Source: an uncultured Oscillospiraceae bacterium
GTDB taxonomy: Bacteria > Bacillota > Clostridia > Oscillospirales > Oscillospiraceae
DNA length: 64,000 nt
Direction of reading: 5' to 3'
Assembly (NCBI GenBank): GCA_934654755.1
Contig: CAKUGQ010000001.1
Coordinates: 62,001 to 126,000 of the forward strand
A program made the position numbers and the translations under genes. Below are positions 59,440-64,000 of this stretch, one piece after another (the first letter of the stretch is position 1; each line of letters starts with the position of its first letter). Under the pieces are notes generated by a model. The model was not told the DNA's origin, did not search any database, and saw only the letters and a list, made by a program, of their open reading frames with translations.

Positions 59440-61365
59440 ATGTTTGAACTGATCTTCCAATTTGAAAACGGCGAGGCGCCCGTTTCGATCAGCGTTTCTC
59501 CCGAAGAGAACCTGCTCAGCGCGGCTCGCCGTGCCAACGTTGCCATTGATGCACCGTGCTCCGGCAACGGTTCCTGCGGAAAATGCCGCGTAAAGATACT
59601 TTCCGGAACCGTGGAGGGGCTTCAGACCTCCCATATTTCCGATGCGGAGTTTGCCGAGGGTTGGCGGCTGTCCTGTGCAACCTACGCCCGCTCCGACGTG
59701 ACGGTGCAGGTTCCGGATATCGCCTCTGCCTACCGCAGCCGCATGAAGACCGCTGATCTTTCCTCCGGCGAGGAGGTCGCCATTTTTGAATCCCTGCTGG
59801 CCGGTATCCGCGAAGCGGGTATTGCGCTGGAAAACCGTTTTGTTTCCGTCGCATTGGCACTTACCGAGCCGTCGCTGGACGATACCATGCCCGATAATGA
59901 ACGTCTGGAGCGAGCCCTTCAGGACGCCACCGGTCTGGAGCAGATTGAGCTGCCGTTTTTTGCACTGCGCAAGCTGCCTGCGACGCTTCGCGAGGCGAAT
60001 TTCGCCGTGCGCGTGACGGGCGAGCGGCTGAAAGACCGTTTTGTCGTCTATGACGTTCTGCCGCAGTCGGACGAGTCGCCGTTGTGCGGCTTGGGCATTG
60101 ATATCGGCACTACAACCGTCTCTGCCGTGCTCTTTGATCTGAACGGCGGACGTCTTCTGGCCAAGGCCTCCGGCGGAAACGGTCAGATCCGCTATGGAGC
60201 GGATGTTATCAACCGAATTATTGAGCAGGGAAAGCCCGGCGGGCGCAAGAAGCTTCAGGATGCTATCATTAAAGAGACGCTGCTGCCGCTGATCGCTGCA
60301 CTGTGCAAGGATGCAGGCGTGAGCGCGACGCATATTCTGCGAGCCTGCGTGGCAAGTAACACGACGATGAACCATCTGTTTGTCGGCGTGGATGCCGATC
60401 CGGTGCGTATGGAGCCGTATATCCCCGCTTTCTTCCACTACAACGAGCTGCACGCAATTGATCTCGGCCTGCCGATGCACCCGAATGCGCGTGTGCTGCT
60501 TGCACCGAACATCGGCTCCTATGTCGGTGGGGACATCACTGCCGGCACTTTCGCCGGAATGCTCTGGAATAAGGATGAGCTTTCGCTCTTTATTGATCTC
60601 GGAACCAACGGCGAGATCGTTTTTGGCAACCGTGATTTCCTGATGAGCTGTGCGTGTTCGGCCGGCCCTGCCTTTGAAGGTGGCGATATCTCCTGCGGTA
60701 TGCGCGCGACGGACGGTGCGATTGAATCCTGTGTGATCGACCCCGAGACGATGGAGCCGAGCTTCGGTATTATCGGCGAGGAGGGGCAGAAACCGGTCGG
60801 ACTGTGCGGCAGCGGCATTATCGACACCATTGCCGAACTGTTCGGCACGGGAATCATCAATGCCAAGGGGCTGTTTGTGCGCGAGGGCAAGCGCGTCCTG
60901 CGCGACCGCCATGGCAGCGGGCGCTACATTCTTGCGTTCCCGGAGGAATCTGCCACCGGCCGTGAGGTATCGCTCAATGAGGTGGACATTGACAACTTTA
61001 TCCGTGCCAAGGGCGCGATTTACTCAGCCATTGATACGCTGCTCGGGACGATGGATATGGACGAGTCCGTGATTGAGGGCGTGTACGTTGCGGGTGGTAT
61101 TGGCAGTGGTATCGATATGCGCAATGCCGTGCGTATCGGAATGTTCCCGAATGTGCCGCTGGAGCTGTTCCACTACATCGGCAATTCCTCGCTGTCCGGC
61201 GCTTATGCAATGGCATTGTCCGATGAAGCGGAAGGTAAGGTCGCTGAGGTGGCTCGTAACATGACCTATGTCGAGTTATCTACCCATCCGGGCTATATGG
61301 ATGCCTTCGTTGCAGCCTGCTTCCTGCCGCACACGGATGCGCACCGTTTTGAGGGCATCGAATGA
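59440..61365 (+). CDS. acsV: Reductive activator of the corrinoid protein (RACo/AcsV)
   Basis: A 641-residue ATP-dependent activator that reduces inactive Co(II) corrinoid protein. The N-terminal [2Fe-2S] ferredoxin domain has Cys40, Cys46, Cys49 and Cys79. A linker/middle domain follows (about 100-205), then an ASKHA-type ATPase: G-L-G-I-D-I-G-T-T-T-V-S-A (about 217-229), C-V-A-S-N-T-T-M-N-H-L, I-D-L-G-T-N-G-E-I and V-A-G-G-I-G-S-G. It uses the corrinoid on the AcsC-AcsE fusion/AcsD complex as substrate. GGAGG precedes the ATG; the stop overlaps the DUF3786 start. Confidence 0.92.
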   Translation: MFELIFQFENGEAPVSISVSPEENLLSAARRANVAIDAPCSGNGSCGKCRVKILSGTVEGLQTSHISDAEFAEGWRLSCATYARSDVTVQVPDIASAYRSRMKTADLSSGEEVAIFESLLAGIREAGIALENRFVSVALALTEPSLDDTMPDNERLERALQDATGLEQIELPFFALRKLPATLREANFAVRVTGERLKDRFVVYDVLPQSDESPLCGLGIDIGTTTVSAVLFDLNGGRLLAKASGGNGQIRYGADVINRIIEQGKPGGRKKLQDAIIKETLLPLIAALCKDAGVSATHILRACVASNTTMNHLFVGVDADPVRMEPYIPAFFHYNELHAIDLGLPMHPNARVLLAPNIGSYVGGDITAGTFAGMLWNKDELSLFIDLGTNGEIVFGNRDFLMSCACSAGPAFEGGDISCGMRATDGAIESCVIDPETMEPSFGIIGEEGQKPVGLCGSGIIDTIAELFGTGIINAKGLFVREGKRVLRDRHGSGRYILAFPEESATGREVSLNEVDIDNFIRAKGAIYSAIDTLLGTMDMDESVIEGVYVAGGIGSGIDMRNAVRIGMFPNVPLELFHYIGNSSLSGAYAMALSDEAEGKVAEVARNMTYVELSTHPGYMDAFVAACFLPHTDAHRFEGIE

Positions 61366-61970
61366 AGCAGATTGAGAATCACAAGGAAGAGGTGCCGTTT
61401 GCGCACTATCAGGTCAAATTTGCCGCAATGGATCCGGCGGAGGCTGCCGCGCGGACAGGCGTCCGCTATGAGGATGGGACGTTTTATGTGACGCTGCTCG
61501 GGATGATGTACGCCGTCCTATGGCCGGAGGCTACGATCCGTGCAACCGACGGTAAGATACCTCCGCTCCCGCTTCAAACCTTCCTGCTGCGTTACCTGCT
61601 GGAGGGTAAGCGCACGGCGCTGAGCAGTGAGTTCAAGACCTTCCGAGAGATGCCGTGGGGTGAGCTGTATATTCAGCCCTTTACCGGCCGCGTTCTGACA
61701 CGTGCTGCGTTCGGCTTCGGGACGCGTATTGAACGTTATCGTGCTGCCGCTGCAGCGCTTGGCGGCATCCCACTCAGGCACGGCGACGCGGGCTACGAGT
61801 TCACGCTGACTGATAATTACCGCTTGCGGCTGCTGGTTTGGGCAGGGGATGAAGAGTTTCCCCCGAACGCGCAGCTACTCTATTCCTCAAATTTTGCAGA
61901 GGGCTTTGCCGCAGAGGACCGGGTTGTTGCGGGCGATCTTCTGATCGGCGCACTGAAAAGCAGAATGTAG
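61362..61970 (+). CDS. DUF3786 protein of the acetyl-CoA synthase operon
   Basis: A 202-residue cytoplasmic protein of the DUF3786 type: P-F-A-H-Y-Q-V-K-F near the start, Y-V-T-L-L-G-M-M-Y, L-P-L-Q-T-F-L-L-R-Y-L-L (about 70-81), and F-R-E-M-P-W-G-E-L-Y. Its start overlaps the acsV stop (ATGA). Relatives recur beside corrinoid-protein genes and AcsV in acetogens and Dehalococcoides-like genomes (from memory), so a role in corrinoid protein assembly or reactivation is likely but unproven. Confidence 0.75.
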   Translation: MKQIENHKEEVPFAHYQVKFAAMDPAEAAARTGVRYEDGTFYVTLLGMMYAVLWPEATIRATDGKIPPLPLQTFLLRYLLEGKRTALSSEFKTFREMPWGELYIQPFTGRVLTRAAFGFGTRIERYRAAAAALGGIPLRHGDAGYEFTLTDNYRLRLLVWAGDEEFPPNAQLLYSSNFAEGFAAEDRVVAGDLLIGALKSRM

Positions 61971-61973
61971 ATG

Positions 61974-62010
61974 ATCGACCTGCCCGAAAAACCGGGCAGG
62001 TCGATTTTGT
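61974..62010 (+). terminator. Terminator of the acetyl-CoA synthase operon
   Basis: A 13-bp stem (ATCGACCTGCCCG / CGGGCAGGTCGAT) followed by TTTGTG, two bases past the DUF3786 stop. Confidence 0.75.
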
Positions 62011-62063
62011 GTGCAGAATGCACACCGGATATAGGAAAATGTGCAGAAACTGCAAATTTCCTC

Positions 62064-62170
62064 TTCCAATTTCGGAACGGATGTGCTATAATAACGCCGT
62101 CTGTTGAATACATACTTACTCCTCCGCGCACCGCGCAGCATCAGGGAAGGATGCTGCGCGGTTTTATTTG
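62064..62170 (+). ncRNA. Candidate short RNA (promoter plus hairpin terminator)
   Basis: A promoter-like TTCCAA-17-TATAAT (62064-62092) is followed about 40 bases later by a 12-bp stem (CCGCGCAGCATC / GATGCTGCGCGG, 62131-62161) with TTTTATTT. No ORF lies between. The predicted transcript is about 70 nt and carries an unpaired ACTCCTCC stretch that could pair with Shine-Dalgarno sequences. Low confidence without expression data. Confidence 0.3.
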
Positions 62171-62186
62171 GAAAGGCCAATCAGCA

Positions 62187-62222
62187 AAAGCCCGTCTCCC
62201 TTCCCGGGAGACGGGCTTTTGC
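62187..62222. terminator. Bidirectional terminator, 3' of rpoC
   Basis: A 14-bp stem (AAAGCCCGTCTCCC / GGGAGACGGGCTTT) followed by TGCTTTG on the plus strand; on the minus strand the arm ends in TTTTGCTGATT. It lies 39 bases past the rpoC stop. Confidence 0.75.
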
Positions 62223-62260
62223 TTTGAACGATCAGGGCAGGGAAGATAACGCAGGAAGGG

Positions 62261-64000
62261 TCACTTCTGCTCGTTATCGATCATATCCTGCGTAACCTCG
62301 GAGTCAGGCCATTCGGTCGTCTCGTAGTGGCGGTAAATATCCAGACCGGAGCCGGCCGGAATGAGCTTGCCGATGATGACGTTCTCCTTCAGACCGACCA
62401 GGTGATCGACCTTGCCCTTAATGGCTGCTTCCGTGAGAACCTTGGTGGTTTCCTGGAAGGAGGCGGCGGACAGGAAGGATTCCGTAGCCAGCGAGGCTTT
62501 GGTGATGCCCATCAGGATCAGGCTGTTTGTTGCGGGGCGAAGCTCTGTCTCACCGGCGGCGATGCGCTGTGCAATACGTTCGTTCGCATCGTCAAACTCG
62601 TAGACATCGACCACGGTGCCGCTGAGCAGCTCGGTATCGCCGGGATCCTCGACGCGCACCTTGCGCATCATCTGACGGATGATAACCTCAATGTGCTTAT
62701 CGTTAATATCGACACCCTGCTGGCGGTACACGGCGAGAACGCCCTGCGTCAGGTATTCCTGCACGGCCTCGACGCCGGAAATGCGCAGCACGTCGTGCGG
62801 GTTAAGTGCGCCGTCGGTGATGGGATCACCTTTGTGGACAGCCTGACCCTGCGTAACCTTCAGACCGATGGAATACGGAACCTGATACAGCTTGACCTCG
62901 CCGTCGTCTGCAGTGACGGTGATGTCGCGCAGCGCAGTGCGGTGGCTTTCGTCGATTGTGACGATACCGTCAACCTCGGCCAGAGCGGCCATCTTCTTGG
63001 GCTTACGCGCTTCAAAGAGTTCTTCAACACGAGGCAGACCCTGAGTGATGTCGTCGCCTGCGACGCCGCCGGTGTGGAAGGTACGCATGGTGAGCTGAGT
63101 ACCCGGCTCACCGATGGACTGCGCGGCGATAATACCGACGGCTTCGCCGAGGTTGACCAGCTCGGAGGTGGCAAGGTTCATGCCGTAGCACTTGGCGCAC
63201 ACGCCGCTGCGGGCGCGGCAGCCGAGTACGGTGCGGGCGTAAACGCTGTGGATGCCGTGCTTTTCCAGCAGCTTCGCGTCGTCCTCGTTCATCATGGTGT
63301 CCTTGGAGATGAGCAGCTCGCCCGTCTCGGGATCACAGATGTCATGCACGGGGAAGCGGCCGTGGATACGGGCGCCGAAGGACTCAATGACCTGCCCCTT
63401 CTCGGAGACCTCGGCCAGATGGATGCCGTGTGTGGTGCCGCAGTCATGCTCTCGGATGATGACTTCCTGCGAGACATCGACAAGTCGACGGGTCAGGTAA
63501 CCGGAGTCGGCGGTACGAAGCGCAGTATCGGTCAGGCCCTTACGCGCACCTCGGGAGGAGATGAAGTATTCCAGGACGGACAGACCTTCACGGAAGTTTG
63601 CCTTGACCGGGATTTCGATGGTGCGGCCGTTGGTGTCGGCCATCAGTCCGCGCATACCGGCAAGCTGACGGATCTGCGCCATGGAGCCACGGGCACCTGA
63701 GTCGGACATCATGTAGATCGGGTTGAAACGATCCAGATTGTCCTGAAGAGCGTTGGTGACATCCTTAATGGTCTGTTCCCACTGGTGAACGACCAGGCGG
63801 TAACGCTCGTCGTTGGTGATGAAGCCGCGCTTATACTTGCGGTCGATCTTGACGGCTTCCTGTTCGGCCTGCGCAACGAGGGCGTATTTCTTATCCGGAA
63901 TGGCCATATCCGCGATGGAAACGGTAATGGCGCCCTTGGTGGAATACTTGTAGCCCAGTGCCTTGACGCGGTCAAGCATTTCGGTAGCAATGGTGAAGCC
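62261..64000 (-). CDS. rpoC: RNA polymerase beta' subunit, C-terminal part (5' end beyond window)
   Basis: The frame is open to the window edge; about 579 C-terminal residues are present of a protein normally about 1,200 long. Recognisable parts: the bridge-helix/trigger-loop region (M-M-S-D-S-G-A-R-G-S, G-L-M-A-D-T-N-G; E-Y-F-I-S-S-R-G-A-R-K-G-L-T-D-T-A-L-R-T-A-D-S-G-Y-L-T-R-R-L), the second zinc site (C-G-T-T-H-G; C-R-A-R-S-G-V-C-A-K-C-Y-G) and S-I-G-E-P-G-T-Q-L-T-M-R-T-F-H-T-G-G. The stop is followed by a terminator, so rpoC is the last gene of its operon. Confidence 0.97.
   Translation of the reverse strand, partial: GFTIATEMLDRVKALGYKYSTKGAITVSIADMAIPDKKYALVAQAEQEAVKIDRKYKRGFITNDERYRLVVHQWEQTIKDVTNALQDNLDRFNPIYMMSDSGARGSMAQIRQLAGMRGLMADTNGRTIEIPVKANFREGLSVLEYFISSRGARKGLTDTALRTADSGYLTRRLVDVSQEVIIREHDCGTTHGIHLAEVSEKGQVIESFGARIHGRFPVHDICDPETGELLISKDTMMNEDDAKLLEKHGIHSVYARTVLGCRARSGVCAKCYGMNLATSELVNLGEAVGIIAAQSIGEPGTQLTMRTFHTGGVAGDDITQGLPRVEELFEARKPKKMAALAEVDGIVTIDESHRTALRDITVTADDGEVKLYQVPYSIGLKVTQGQAVHKGDPITDGALNPHDVLRISGVEAVQEYLTQGVLAVYRQQGVDINDKHIEVIIRQMMRKVRVEDPGDTELLSGTVVDVYEFDDANERIAQRIAAGETELRPATNSLILMGITKASLATESFLSAASFQETTKVLTEAAIKGKVDHLVGLKENVIIGKLIPAGSGLDIYRHYETTEWPDSEVTQDMIDNEQK

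Noticed and set aside
1..64000. tRNA or rRNA genes, transposases, phage integrases
   Set aside because: None recognised by eye on either strand; small tRNA genes could still be missed without a dedicated scan.

Overview
The window looks like a chromosomal piece of an anaerobic, Gram-positive Clostridia-type bacterium, most likely an Oscillospirales/Ruminococcaceae-like gut lineage. Supporting signs are strong AGGAGG ribosome sites, many 4-base ATGA/GTGA gene overlaps, the rpmH-rnpA-yidD-yidC-khpB block, a YdjI-like SPFH protein, DUF1700/PadR and DUF1858 genes, and a Wood-Ljungdahl acetyl-CoA synthase cluster. This placement is inferred from gene content only.

Layout. 1-11.2 kb (all minus): an accessory island with a YdjI-like SPFH/zinc-ribbon protein, a 5'-truncated TPM (YdjH-like) gene, two Ig-like surface proteins, and several small cytoplasmic families, one split by a frameshift. 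11.2-12.4 kb: a decayed stretch with a LuxR helix-turn-helix remnant, then an orphan promoter leading into a structured leader. 12.4-24.5 kb: housekeeping and small genes (NUDIX, PadR/DUF1700, a RyR-domain mini-protein, SPFH/NfeD, an RlmL-like methyltransferase, lipid kinase, YebC, Nif3/TrmK, DUF1858, N-acyl-D-amino-acid deacylase, CofE-like). 24.6-29.4 kb: a secreted protein followed by four tandem mosaic lipoproteins. 29.5-32.4 kb: DacF, an HPr-like protein, MtaB. 32.5-38.3 kb: a malE-malF-malG-lacI-malQ operon behind a perfect LacI-type operator. 38.5-43 kb: arginine deiminase, then khpB-yidC-yidD-rnpA-rpmH. 43.1-45.9 kb: larE-larB-larC (nickel-pincer cofactor synthesis). 46-50.7 kb: a PPi-type phosphofructokinase, an HtrA-like protein lacking its catalytic histidine, and a two-component system.

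50.8-62 kb is the most interesting part: metF, cooC, acsD, an acsC-acsE gene fusion, acsB, a cupin, acsV and a DUF3786 gene. Together they encode the methyl branch end (MetF), methyl transfer (AcsE domain), the corrinoid carrier (AcsC/AcsD), acetyl-CoA synthase (AcsB), its nickel-insertion ATPase (CooC) and the corrinoid reactivator (AcsV). The CO dehydrogenase gene (acsA) that normally accompanies them is absent. The window ends inside rpoC (minus).

Best candidates for something new: the AcsC-AcsE fusion in a CODH-less ACS operon, and the four-gene lipoprotein array with near-identical ends and divergent centres. Also notable are the His-less HtrA and HPr-like proteins, and two possible non-coding RNAs or leaders. 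Nothing here could be checked by database search; family names come from motif recognition.
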